Of a stretch of 64,000 bases of DNA, positions 12,481-23,287 are shown piece after piece. Made by a program: the position numbers and the translations under genes. The DNA is taken from positions 17,706,145 through 17,770,144 of the forward strand of contig NC_081851.1 in assembly GCF_963259705.1 (NCBI RefSeq), given 5' to 3'. The notes below the pieces were generated by a model. It saw nothing but the letters and a program-made list of their open reading frames with translations. It had not been told where the DNA came from and ran no database searches. Each line of letters starts with the position of its first letter. Positions within the stretch are counted from its first letter, which is position 1. The stretch comes from Myotis daubentonii (taxonomy: Eukaryota > Chordata > Mammalia > Chiroptera > Vespertilionidae).

Positions 12481-12573
12481 AGTACGATTCCCAGCATTCC
12501 TGGTGCTCCCCGCGCTCTGGACTCCCGCTTCCGGTTCTGGGGCTGCCACCAAAACTACTATTCCCAGAATTCC
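12481..12573. promoter_or_regulatory. Duplicated ZNF143-like sites with an ETS-like site (promoter-like cargo)
   Basis: Two similar units each contain a close match to the ZNF143/Staf site ACTACAATTCCCAGAATGC: agtacgattcccagcattcc (12481-12500) and actactattcccagaattcc (12554-12573). Both are preceded by a ctgccacc block and followed by tggtgctccc. Between them cgcttccggt (12526-12535) reads ACCGGAAGCG on the minus strand, an ETS/GABPA-type site. This pairing is common in CpG-rich housekeeping promoters. It lies within a HeliBat, a group known to capture host promoters. Activity is inferred, not shown. Confidence 0.45.
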
Positions 12574-12914
12574 TGGTGCTCCCGCAATCTTGGTTTTCCC
12601 TTTCTGCTCTGTCTCCCTCCCATGGCCTCCCACTCTGCCAAGTCCTCCAAGCTGCCAGCTCTCCCTCTCTGCTCTCTGTCTGGTGGCTTGGAGAGCCAAT
12701 TTTCCCAAGCCGCTCCACTCTCCACTTGCTCTCCCACTCTGCGCCTGTGTATGCAAATTAACCTGCTATCTTTGCTGGGTTAATTTGCATACTCACTCCT
12801 GATTGGCTGGTGAGCGTAGCGGAGGGATGGTCAATTTACATGTTTCTCTTTTATTATATAGGATAGTAGACATTTATTTTCTTCCAAACAATGTAATTCA
12901 AAAAAGACTGAACT

Positions 12915-13010
12915 CTTTATTCAACAAATATTCACTGGGTCCCTCTGTGTGTCAGACAGTATTCTAGGTGCTAGAGATAAAGTGGTAAGAAAGACATATA
13001 GGAGGCACAA
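12915..13010 (-). repeat. L2 3'-end remnant
   Basis: The run tattcaacaaatattcactg followed by gtgtcagacagtattctagg and gctagagataaagtggtaag is the reverse complement of the L2 3' terminus. It is short and diverged. Confidence 0.6.
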
Positions 13011-13221
13011 ATTGGGTGCTGAATGAATGGATCAAATCAAATCACACTATTATATATCAGAACCCTCAACACTATTTGTAGAACAGTGTTGTGTGTAGCA
13101 TTTCCCAATTACACATACATGATACTATAAGTCAGCTTACCTTGGTCAGTTAGCATTAAATGTTGCAAAAATATCTAATAGTTAAAAGAAACATCCAAAG
13201 AGATGCAATTTTATAGTAATA

Positions 13222-13851
13222 CTAGTGGCCCGCTGCACGAAATTCGTGCATGGGGGTGGTGTCCCTCAGCCCAGCCTGCACCCTCTCCAATCTGGGACCC
13301 CTCGAAGGATGTACTACTGCCGGTTTACAGGGATTGGGCCTAAACCGGCAGCCGGACCTCCCTCTCACAATCTGGGACTGCTGGCTCCTAACCACTCACT
13401 TTACTGCCTTCCTGCCTGCCTGATTGCCCCTAACCACTCTGACTTCCAGCCTTCTTGGCCCCAACTTCCCCCCCCTGCCGGCCTGCTCGCCCCCAACTTT
13501 CCCCCCTGCTGGCCTGCTTGCCCCCACCTCCCCTCCCCACTGGCCTGCTTGCCCCCAACTGCCCTCCTGCTGGCCTTCTCACTCCAAATTGCCCCACCCC
13601 AGCTGTCCTGAACACCTCCAACTGACCTCCACTGATGGCCTGCTCACCCCCAAATGGCCCCACTACTGGTCTGCTTACCCCCAACGGCCCCATGCCTCAT
13701 CAGCCTGATCACCCACAACTGCCCTCCTCTCTTGGCCTCTTACCTCCTCCATCTCAGCCATGCCATCATGGCTTTGTCCAGAAGAATGTCTGGAAGGACT
13801 CCTGGAAGGTCTCCCAGTCTAATTAGCATATTATCCTGTTATTAGTATAGA
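13222..13851 (-). mobile_element. HeliBat Helitron, non-autonomous, with internal minisatellite
   Basis: The minus-strand 3' end is CTAG (13222-13225) preceded by a hairpin around gcacgaaattcgtgc. The 5' end is a degraded TC(t)ATACTAATAA-type start at 13851 with aattagcatatta next to it. Flanks are A and T. About half the element (13435-13720) is a C-rich imperfect tandem repeat of roughly 30-40 bp built on gcctgctcgcccccaact-like units. Proline/leucine-rich frames at 13225-13708 and the opposing frame are artefacts of that repeat. Confidence 0.9.
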
Positions 13852-16800
13852 TGTAGGAGAAAACAGGAAGAGGAAGTTTGCATAACCTCTATGGCAATAT
13901 TCTCCAGGTCAACAGTGAACTTTGTTTGAGTTGAGAAGAAAAAATCAAAGCTGGGCAATTTGATCCTGGAACAAAATTATTTTGGTTGAATTCTAAGTGG
14001 CTAAATTACAACTTTTGGGAGCAATAGTTTCTGCCATGGGACATTCTTTCCTGTGTAATTAGTCTTACTCTCAATTTTTGTTTTTAGGTACTTCAGAGTC
14101 AGGAAAATTCCATGCTATAATCACCTATTTATTTGGATACACTACGTGTTTTTACTCATTAATTATGGCTTTTTGAACACTCATAGCCTTCCACATATCA
14201 TGGCTTCTTTCTTTAATATGTTATTTTACAGTAAGTAGATTTTAATAAAAAACAAAGGCAAACAATTCTGTTCTGTCAGTAGGCACTGACTTATACTTCT
14301 TCCAATTCTCAGGCTCTCTGGGGCTACACTTCCATGAAAACAGATACAATCTAAAAATAATCCATGATAAGTATAAATTTAAGAACATGCAAGATATCCT
14401 AACTAATTACTTAAGAAGCTATCCCTGAACTCTTGGTTTAGAAGCCTTTCAAGTAAAGAGTAGGTGGGTGGGTGATTCCCCGAGTCTGCCAGCAAGCGTT
14501 GTCTCTTCACTCCGATTTAATAGCATCCTGGTCAATACACTTCATCTGGATTTAAGCTGTAATCCTCTTTTACACAACTTGATTCTTTAAGTGTTTGGAA
14601 AATCTTTCAAATGTCTGAATGAAACGTGGGCAGAGGTAAAGAAAACTAGACAACTCCAGGCCATGAAACTAGGTCCCTTCGAGACGCCAGGCTTTCTTTG
14701 TGAGGGGACGTCTGCACTCAGGGGAGCCCAGGAGTCTGCTGGACAGAAGCAGTGAGGCAGTAACACGGGGCTGGGGCTGGGCAACCTGCAGGGCGGGTCA
14801 CTGTGGTGGAAACGCAGAGTGTGCAGTTCCAAAGCTGTTTTCCAGACTGTGTTCTTTAACTAAAGATACCTATTATTTATGCTTTAAAAAAAAATCAGTG
14901 ACTTCCCCACGCAGTCCATAATGAGTTCTGCAGATTCATGGAATTCCTTTCTTGAAGTCATTCCCTTTAGCTGAATTCTGTTTATACTATCCATCCCCAA
15001 GCTTATTTACATTCAGACTGTGAGCAGGGACTATTTTTATATCTTCTAGTCGTGCTCATCAACTTCTAGTAGCTCCATAAATGTCCATATAACAATATTA
15101 AAAATATTAATGAAGCATTGCATAAAAACTACAGAGTGTACATCAGTTTTTCTTCCATTTCCTTGAGATACAGCAAGCTACCCTCATAAAATTTCTCTAT
15201 TACTTCACAGGAGGAGAACAGTCAGAGGTTCTCTGTGAAGGTAATTTGGAATTCTGGACAATTTACTCAGTCAACTGGGCTAAAACAACTGGTCTTTATC
15301 ATCGCTTATATTCTGCAAAAGAAGTTGGTCAACATTTCAGACATGGCCAGGTTCACACGGCATTGGGTCTTGCCAATGTGTCTCAGGGCCACATATGTTC
15401 TTGCCCTAAGTAGGGAAACCCTGAGGTTAATGTCTTCACCTCTTCTGGAGTTTTCACGTCCTCTTTGATTTTATTAATGTCCATGGAAACAGATAAAGTA
15501 GCTACTCTTTTAACAAGTATGAGCTACCATCAATTACCATTGTAACTTCAATTAAAATATTAAAGCAGTTAAGGACCCAATAGAAATAGTTTCCCTTTTT
15601 AATAGCACTTAAAATAACAATGAAAGTGGCAAGATGGTTATATGTTCATTTAATTGCTAATGAAGCCAAACCAATCATTCAAAGTTGAGTTCCCCGTAGA
15701 ATATCGATCTGAAGGACCATCAGCAAAGTACCATCATTTGATAATAGAGATTTAAAATTAGTATCAGAATTTTACTTTCCAAAAATTCACCTTTGAATTT
15801 ATGTTGCTGGCTGTTTCATCTCCAGCTTGCTAAAAAGAAAAGTAAGATCACCTGAAGCAAGCAGGCGTGAGTCTAGGGTGGAGGAGTGAAAGTCTGATGA
15901 AACGTGTGCCTCAGATGCAGTCGACAGGAGCCCTGGGAGAGCTCCGCGGGTCTGCTGAGGCCTCCAGGGACAGGGCGCCCTCTGAGGCTCTGACTCACAG
16001 CACCAGGGCTGTTTTTCCTCTGGGGAAGGACCAGACACTTGCCCTTTATAAAAACCTCTAGGATGAGTCATGAGCAAAACTAGCTGGCACTGGGAGGTGG
16101 CGGGTAGAAATGAGGCCTGAAAGGAGACCATGTGGTCCTGTGGCTGCTGCCCTGGCAGCGTAGGCTGGTTTTCACGGCTGTGCCACAGGGAGAATCCCTG
16201 TGGATCTCATCATATATACAGGACTCCTACTCAATTTCAAAGGGTGCTACCCACCCTGGAAAAAAAACCCCACATTAGCCCACTGAGGAGCTGTGAAAAA
16301 ACACAGGCAGGCAAACAGATGGCTCAGGAAGCAGCAATGTGGAATAATAGTGAGGGTGTGGGAGTCGGAGGTGTAGGCTGGGCGATGATCAGAGAGGAGA
16401 GGAAGGACAGCAGCGGTGACAGATGACAGAGTGTTGTTTGGGAGGAGCAGTTGGAGGAGGCAAGGGGAATGCAAGGGCAGGAGCATAATTAGGAAACATC
16501 CCCTTCTGTCGACTCCTAAGTCCTGCTTGGTTCAGAGGGAGAGAGCACCGGCCTCGCGAGGAAGCCCAGGTTGGCTGCGTGCTCTCCCAGGGGCCTTCCC
16601 TTTCTGATGGAGACAAGTCCGAAGTGAGCTCCTGTGTGCAGCTGCAGGCAACATCAACATGGCTGTTGAGAATTCTTTATAGAGCATCCGCCTTTGTACT
16701 CCATACTTCACCGAAGTTAATAAGTAGGTGTCAAACTCTGAATTAAAATTCCCAGAAGAGGACACAGCACAAAGGACAATAAAAATGATTTTTAAATAAT

Positions 16801-19410
16801 CATAGGGATAAATAGCATCCACTTCTGACAAATGTAAGTGCGGGCATAAAATGTTATTAGGCTACAGACACCGTCCTTTGTTCAGGAAGTGTGCCTCATT
16901 CTCCAGGCGTGCCATTCATCATCCTAATGAGCCCTCAAAATGTAAATTAAACAGCAAAGACGGATTCGTTCGAGAAGCATCTTTGTGCGAGGTGTGAAAC
17001 CATTTTTCTACTTTTATTCTTAGACAGGGCTTCATTTTTGCACTGGGGGGAAAAAAGGGCCCTCGATACTCGAACACTTTATGGGGCAAGTTCATGCAAT
17101 TCACATTTTCAGTAAACCGTTCATTCACTCTTCAATACTTTGGGATCTGCAATTTCAAAGAAACAGAATCTCATTTTAAAATGCTGTGCCCTGTAAATTA
17201 TGTTTGATCTGGAAAATCTTAGGATCCTGGGCATGCATTTGCTTTCTTGTTTTATTCAGAAGTGATTTGGTCTAAGGGAGGCCCTCAATGAGAAAGGATT
17301 AGTGAAAATTTCAAACAGCTTTAGTTTACTGAGCCCAATGCTGTAATGGCTGGGCAAACACCATTTCAGCCATTAATGATAAAAGATTAAGGTCATGAGA
17401 CAAATGAGTTGTGATTTCTTGTTATGTATTGATAAGAACATTACCCATTCCTGGGGTGAATAGAGAAATCAGGGTTTTGTACTTGACCTGAATTTATGCA
17501 TGAGCACACACAACAGGAGGGACTGAGCAGCAGCTAGGGAGGGATCCAGGAAAAATACAGAGAAAGGAAAATAGCAACAAATCATGTCTCATTTTGGCCT
17601 GATTGGTTCTCATTTGCCTCTCTCTGTCTCTCTTTCTCCCACCCCCACCCCATCCTCTCTTATTGCAACATATAAATCATTCTTTGCATTCTCTGGCTGT
17701 CCCTGTGCATGCGAGAGCTCAGCTTACCCATGTGTCTTCCCCAGCTCTTAGCTCTGTGTGTGAGTGAATGTATATAAAATGAAGATACAAATAATTGCCC
17801 TATTGAGGTTTACCTCCTGTCCAGGGAACAGCCATTAATCTGCCCAAGGGGGTTCCTCCAGCCCCAATCTGCAGAATAAATTATCATTAACCAGTCTAGG
17901 TATTCTAGAGACATTATATTTTATGGGGTCAAAATGTTGGGGAAGTAACCCAGAGGGAGAGCTGAAACCATCCAGCTGGGAAAGAAGCAAGCCGGCGAAC
18001 AGCATTACAAGAAAGCCTGGGTTCTTAGTGGCGATGGATCAACTGCTGGTCCGGCTTGAGGTCAACCCCCAAACCCTGTCTGAATCATTGGGATGGCTGA
18101 TTGTGGGAAGCACCCCTGCCCTGTCACAGTGCCCAGCGACGGCCCACCTCTCAGCGAGCGGCATCTCTCTTTGAAGGTTTGGCTAATGAAAGAGCGCATC
18201 ATGACTAATGGTAGCTCACGTTAAGCCTACATATTCCACTGAACATACTGTTCCAGGTAATTTGATGGAGAATTTTCTTTTCAGCATGATCGAGCTGATT
18301 CAATACAAGGCTCAGGACTGTCAACATGACAGCTGGCCACATAAAGAAACTGCGGTCTCAGCCCAAGCTGGGGCTGTTTCATTTCTGCCTCTCCGTTTCC
18401 TAATAACGCACATTCTGATGGGCACGTTGATTGGGTTATGATCTAAGAACAGCACTAATTAGTAAGAGAGAAGCTAATGCTATGTATCCATTGGCCTTGA
18501 GAAGTACTGGGGACAAGGAACAGGGAAGGAAAGCAGTTTGAGTGATAAAGTCAATGTTAATCCTGACAAAGCAACACAAGGTATTATTCTATACAGATAT
18601 TAACTCTGAAAAAGCACTGTACACCGAGAGACATATATTAAAGTGGAATTTAAGCCTCATCTGGAGTAATAAACTGTTTTATTTTCCACCCGCAGGCGGT
18701 AAACACAACATACAATACAGGAACTGGAAAGTGCCCTACTGTGGTGAGCATGCTTTTTAACCTTGGCAGTACGTTAATAATATAAATTCACACCAATAAT
18801 ATAAATTCTCACACATAAAACCTTTCAAGTATAAAGGAAATAAGCGACTCCCTGAATGTTTCCTGAGAAAACTCCCAATGAGGAAGGATCTCACAGTTTG
18901 AATGCACACTTCTGGCCAGATCTTAAAATTCCTGTAAATGGGCCTCATGTTAAATGGCTGACAGCACCGCTAGGAGCTCCACAAAGTAAAACACATGCTT
19001 CATTAGTCCCCCAGCTGAACTCGGGATCCTCTGGCTCAGAACACATCACTGCCTTCAAAAATAAATCCCCTTCTGAATTAACAGCCCAAGATCATTACTC
19101 TTTGGCGTGACCCTTCAGTTTCCTTGGGAAGAGAACTGCATCTCACAAAGGTCTATTTTCTGTGGGCAAACCAGGATTTCATGGAGAGAAGGCACAAAAC
19201 ATGCTCTTCCTGATATCATTTCCCCATTTTCACCCCTAAGTGACTTCTTTTCCCTTCTCAACTGAAACATCCTAGATCGAAAATCAAAAGACATCTAGAA
19301 AGAGACTAAAATTTAGTTTTAGGTATATGTGGGAAAAAAAAGCTAGATGGAATTATTAACAATTTCGGAAGAAGGACGCATTATAGTTAATAAAATTTTG
19401 CCACACTGAA
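13852..19410. other. Longest stretch lacking obvious young transposons; no gene recognised
   Basis: Over 5.5 kb I see no VES SINE, Helitron, hAT or young L1. A faint L2/MIR-like tail may sit near 15010-15070. All frames are under about 110 codons and unrecognised. AT-rich blocks with homeodomain-type TAAT cores occur at 16910-16960, 17290-17420, 17800-17900 and 18180-18480. They resemble conserved non-coding elements in texture, but conservation cannot be judged from one sequence. Confidence 0.4.
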
Positions 19411-19418
19411 AATGGTCG

Positions 19419-19610
19419 GGGCCCAGGATGGGTGGCTCATTGAACGCACAACCCTGTACTTCAAAGGGTTACGGGTTCAATGCCCAGTCAGGGCACATGT
19501 GGAAGGTAATCAATTGTTGCTTCTCTCTCACATCAATGTTCCTTTCTCACCCCACTTTCTCTCTCTCTCAAAAATCAATGAAAACATATCCTCAGGTGAG
19601 GATTAAAAAA
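19419..19610 (+). mobile_element. VES-type SINE
   Basis: A tRNA-like head (ggatgggtggctcattgaac, B-box-like gggttcaatgcccagtca) is followed by CT-rich sequence, an aaaatcaatgaaaacat block and a tail with atcctcaggtgaggatta. Not intact enough to judge activity. It lies tail to tail with the next SINE. Confidence 0.85.
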
Positions 19611-19644
19611 GTGGTCGGGATTTTCTTCTTTTTTGTTTTTGTTG

Positions 19645-19897
19645 TTAATCTTCTCCTGAGGATATGTTTCCACTGATTTTTAAAAAAAATGTATTTTATT
19701 GATTTTTTACAGAGAGGAAGGGAGAGAGATAGAGTTAGAAACATCAATGAGAGAGAAACATCAATCAGCTGTCTCCTGCACACCCCCTACTAGAGATGTG
19801 CCCGCAACCAAGGTACATGCCCTTGACCGGAATCGAACCCGGGACCCTTCAGTCCGCAGGCCGACACTCTAAGCACAGAGCCAAACCAGTTAGGGCT
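19645..19897 (-). mobile_element. VES-type SINE, inverted relative to its neighbour
   Basis: Minus-strand head agccctaactggtttggctc at 19897, B-box-like ggttcgattccggtcaaggg, then GA/CT-rich body, A-rich stretch and the tail block. Plus-strand ctcctgaggatatgttt (19653-19669) pairs with aaacatatcctcagg (19582-19596) of the preceding SINE. This is a typical younger VES structure. Confidence 0.92.
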
Positions 19898-19900
19898 GAT

Positions 19901-20096
19901 TTTTTTTTTTTTTTTGAAAGAGTAGAAGGGAAATATGGGGAGAAAGAGAGAGAAACATTGATGTGAGGGAGACACACACGTCTCCCTCATGCACACTGAA
20001 TGGGGCTGGGGATCAAACCTGCAACCCAGATATAGGTCCTTGAGCGGGAACTGGTGTGCAGGCCGATGCTCTAACAACTGGGCAACACTGGCCAGA
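19901..20096 (-). mobile_element. VES-type SINE
   Basis: A T-run at 19901-19915 (the poly-A tail on the minus strand) is followed by GA-rich sequence and ends with the reverse of a tRNA-like head (ctggccagtgttgcccagtt on the minus strand). It differs from the neighbouring SINE in head sequence, so it is a separate insertion rather than a duplication. Confidence 0.85.
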
Positions 20097-20115
20097 GTTG
20101 GGATTTTATTCTCTA

Positions 20116-20749
20116 CTAGAGGCCTGTTGCATGAATTCCTGTACGGTGGGGTCCCTCTGGGTGGCCTGCAGGGATCAGGCCAAAACCCACAGTCCAACAC
20201 CACCTGCAACTCCTACCTGCCGCTCCCGATCATCCCGGCCCTACTGGGCCTGCTGCGAGCTCACGCCCAATCAGTCCCAATTGGGAGTGGCTTGCACTGC
20301 CGCAGCAGCACTCTCGAGCCCTTGGTCTGGCACCCTCCCAAGGGCAGTGGCCTGTAGGGACCGGGCTGAAACTGGCTCTCCAAAATCCCCCAAGGGGTCC
20401 CAGATTGTGAGAGGGCACAGGCCAGGCCGAGGGACTCCACTGGTGCACAATCGGGCTGGGGAGGGACTGCAGGGGGGCTCCAGGGCATGTCTGGCCCATC
20501 TCGGTCAGTCCTGATTGGCCGGACCTCAGCAGCAAGCTAACCTAATGGTCAGAGTATCTGACCCCTGGTGGTCAGTGCACGTCACAGCGGCTGGTTGACC
20601 AGTTGACTGTCTGCCCCCTGGTGATCAGGGCATGTCATAGCGAGCGGTGGAGCAGCTTTAGTATATCATTAGCATATTACACTTTGATTGGTTTGGTTGG
20701 TTGTTCTGCCATTCAGTCTATTTGCATATTACCCTTTTATTATATAGGA
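20116..20749 (-). mobile_element. HeliBat Helitron, non-autonomous, 634 bp
   Basis: The 3' CTAG lies at 20116-20119 beside a degraded hairpin (gcatgaattcctgtac). The 5' end reads TCCTATATAATAAAAGGGTA on the minus strand from 20749, and flanks are A and T. Near the 5' end two blocks contain CTCF-like motifs (listed separately). The GC-rich interior creates overlapping frames on both strands with no recognisable protein. Its 5' subfamily sequence (tttgcatattaccctttt) is shared with the copy at 61469-61819. Confidence 0.92.
20560..20624 (-). promoter_or_regulatory. CTCF-like motif pair inside a HeliBat
   Basis: On the minus strand 20611-20624 reads TCACCAGGGGGCAG, 13 of 14 positions of the CTCF core CCASYAGRKGGCRS. 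The block at 20560-20577 (minus strand CACTGACCACCAGGGGTC) holds a weaker relative. Both sit in repeated units ending in cagtgcacgtcacagcg and cagggcatgtcatagcg. Binding is inferred from motif only. Confidence 0.4.
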
Positions 20750-21149
20750 TTGCAGGGGCCTTGTTTATCCAATTAACCAAACTCAGTTGATTATTTCAGT
20801 GTCACCACCAAAGATTAATAATGTTTATTTATTTAACAGGCCAAATGAAGGGATGAAGTCTGTGTATAGTCAGGATAAATGCTGCCTCATTTCACCAGAT
20901 GTGTATGATATTACAGACATAATGTTTTAAACACATTAGGAGAGCTTGGTCTATGAAATAATTCTACTGTAATGCCTTCATAAGCAGAAAACCATTCCTT
21001 TATTTGCTTATTATTCCAGATTTTTCAAAGTTGGATGTTTACTTAAAGCAGAATATGACTAGACTATCCCCAACTTTCACTGTGAAGAGCACATAAGCCA
21101 AGTCCTAGAGGAGACCTATTCTGGGTTAGGGATTGTTGGGTTCACTGTA

Positions 21150-21960
21150 TTTCTTCTCCTACTCTCTCCAACCCCAGTGCTTCAAGGGTATTCACTGGAA
21201 CAATCCATGTGTATTCCTGCATTTTTGGTTTTCTTCAGCCAGAAATCACTCCTATAAAGTTAGTCTGCTACCCACCGCTAAAGAACTCTATCCTGTACTT
21301 GTAGGTTAATCTTAAAATAGAGCTCTCACCATTTAGTTCTCATGTTTACCCACCACTAGTGGCTCCCCATCATCTAGAGCAGCGGTTCTCAACCTGTGGG
21401 TCGCGACCCTTTCATAGGGGTTGCCTAAGACCATCGGAAAACACATATATAATTACATATTGTTTTTGTGATTAATCACTATGCTTTAATTATGCTCAAT
21501 TTGTAACAACGAAATTGGGAGTCACCACAACATGAGGAACTGTATTAAAGGGTCGCGGCATTAGGAAGGTTGAGAACCACTGTCCTAGAGGATAAATCTA
21601 CAGTCCACAGAGCCCAGTGCAGCCCCACACCAAGCCTTCCTGTGTGGCTCATTTGGGCATTTCCTTCTGAACAGTGTCCCTTCCTGCTGGGAGCTCCTCC
21701 TTCCTCCTCCCCCCATTCAAATTCTTCCTCTGAAGGTCTGCTCAAACCCTACTTCATCTATGAAGTCTTTCTCACATCTTCCTCCCCAAACCCTATGTCT
21801 ACACCTCTCTTGCTTGATACTCATTCCTTCCTATCTTTCTGAGCTATTTAATGTCCCACCTGCTTAAGTGTTACCAACATCTCTGAGTAGGAAGTATGTC
21901 CGATATTGCCAGGCATGTAGCCTACCCATGGTAAAGACTAAATAAAATAAATCATCTTTT
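21150..21960 (+). repeat. L2 LINE 3' remnant split by SPIN
   Basis: The upstream part (21290-21371: ttaatcttaaaatagagctc, agtggctccccatcatctag) and the downstream part (ctgaaggtctgctcaaaccc, ctatgaagtctttctcacat, gtccgatattgccaggcatg) follow the order of the L2 3' region. The SPIN at 21380 interrupts it. No intact coding frame remains. Confidence 0.6.
21380..21582 (-). mobile_element. SPIN-type hAT MITE
   Basis: Termini cagcggttctcaacc and ggttgagaaccactg with the SPIN signature gtcgcgaccctttcata. The flanking octamers atctagag (21372-21379) and tcctagag (21583-21590) differ at two positions and fit the known hAT preference for a CTAG centre. The internal block (aattacatattgtttttgtg, atgctttaattatgctcaat) belongs to a SPIN part missing in the other copies, so this copy is a different deletion derivative. 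Confidence 0.93.
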
Positions 21961-23172
21961 AAAAACTCTTTTCCTGCTTCTACCTTTAACTGGAGGAAAC
22001 ATGAATCTCACAGAGATACTCCAGACCTCTAAGCGGGTGTTTGTGGTCAGTAGCTGCTGGTCTCAGGAGTGAAGGTGCAGAGGCCTTTTAAACCCTAAAA
22101 ATTCCATCCTTGGCCCCTTGTAAGTTTTAGAGGAGAGTAAAGATGCGGAGCCCTTTGGGGTCCTTTGCAGTGATCACCAATTTTTCTGTAGTGAATCTGG
22201 GCGAGAAATGCAATCACTTGCTTGGGCCATTTGAACAAGCTCATTTGGCGGGAAGACCTCACTTTTTGAGCAGATGTAACCTACAGGACCAGCTTTGGAA
22301 TCGATCAGGTGACGGGCTTCTCCTCCGACCCTGCCCAGAGACATTATCAGAACCTGTTACTGACTAGTTCTATTTCGTCTCCAACTGTCCAGAGAAGTTC
22401 CAGTAGACACCGGAAGAGTGGACATGTAGGCAGTACAAGTTTATCGATCCAGTTTACTCCTAGTGATTGATCTGAAGAAGGGGGAACAAGGCCTTAACCA
22501 GAAGTGCAGTTATTTCTTAGGTTTTGAAAATACATGTAAAAATCTCCCCTAAACATACCTCTTCTGCACCCTCTGCCGGAGAGCCAGTCTTTGGTCACTT
22601 TTTGTTCAATGATGTGGGGCCTTTCGGATTTGCTACCTCTTGCTACTTCGAAAAGGTAACAAGACACTGAGAGGGAGCTCAGCCTCACACTAGTGACATC
22701 TTACCACTCCTTTCCACCCACACATCCCAAACTGGGAGCACACTCGTCTTACCCCTCGGCAGCTCTTGCGGGGGAACCTTTTCCTCAGATCGGTCTCAGC
22801 TACACGAACACATGCATGCCCCACGATGCCCATGGCTAAATTAAAGCTAATACACTGGAGTCATGACACCAACATTTTTTGCCAAGAACACAGGAGGGAC
22901 ATACATGGTCAGAGAAGCCGCCTTAATTAAGCAGGATGGACACATTCCCTTGATGTTGGGTCTGGGGGGAGTCCCCTGTGTCCTTCCCCCGACTAGAAAA
23001 AAGGAAAGGATGCAAGTTTGCTATCAGGAAAATCTTTAATTGCTTTTGGACTATTTTAACTTCAAGTCCATTGGATTAAAGTCTTTTAAAACGGTTCTGT
23101 ATACCATGCTCCATGGAAGAAATCTTATTAGCCAAATTGGAAAAAAAATTAATGACAATAAGGCAGACATAT
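21961..23172. other. Non-coding sequence, nothing assigned
   Basis: Mixed composition with frames of at most 74 codons. I see no exon, RNA gene or clear repeat. Confidence 0.4.
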
Positions 23173-23287
23173 ACAGGTAGGTTTACAGTTGTGAGTATGG
23201 GAAGCACAGAGTTTATTCTTGTATTATTATTAATTACTGTATTGTTTTCTACAGGAACCACTGTAAACCTACTTTTGCGCCACCCTG
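23173..23287. mobile_element. Mariner-like MITE, left end truncated
   Basis: The inner inverted repeats gtaggtttacagt (23177-23189) and actgtaaacctac enclose about 75 bp of AT-rich sequence. The right end continues as ttttgcgccaccctg, the reverse complement of the cagggtggggcaaaag-type terminus known for bat mariner MITEs. The matching left terminus is missing, so it cannot transpose. It has no coding capacity. The family assignment is from memory of the terminus. Confidence 0.65.

Larger units (their letters stand above)
11876..12863 (-). mobile_element. HeliBat Helitron, non-autonomous, 988 bp
   Basis: Read on the minus strand it begins TCCTATATAATAAAAG (12863 downward) and ends with a short hairpin (stem around gtgcatgacattcgtgcac) followed by CTAG at 11879-11876. 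The flanks are A and T, with no target duplication. These are the hallmarks of rolling-circle Helitrons that amplified in vesper bats. The interior is composite: HeliBat 3' sequence (11876-12005), a segment of unknown origin (12006-12236), a SPIN (12237-12448), a GC-rich promoter-like segment (12449-12730) and HeliBat 5' sequence (12750-12863). Overlapping frames on both strands in the GC-rich part are not genes. Confidence 0.92.

Noticed and set aside
12449..12600. Promoter-like cargo taken as NUBPL, the donor reported for some bat Helitrons
   Set aside because: I could not see exon 1 coding sequence of that gene, so no donor is claimed.
12380..12802. Several 99-125 codon frames on both strands
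   Set aside because: They lie in the SPIN and GC-rich cargo of a HeliBat and cross element boundaries.
20056..20535. 152-codon plus and 101-codon minus frames
   Set aside because: They lie in or across a HeliBat and a SINE, so are not genes.
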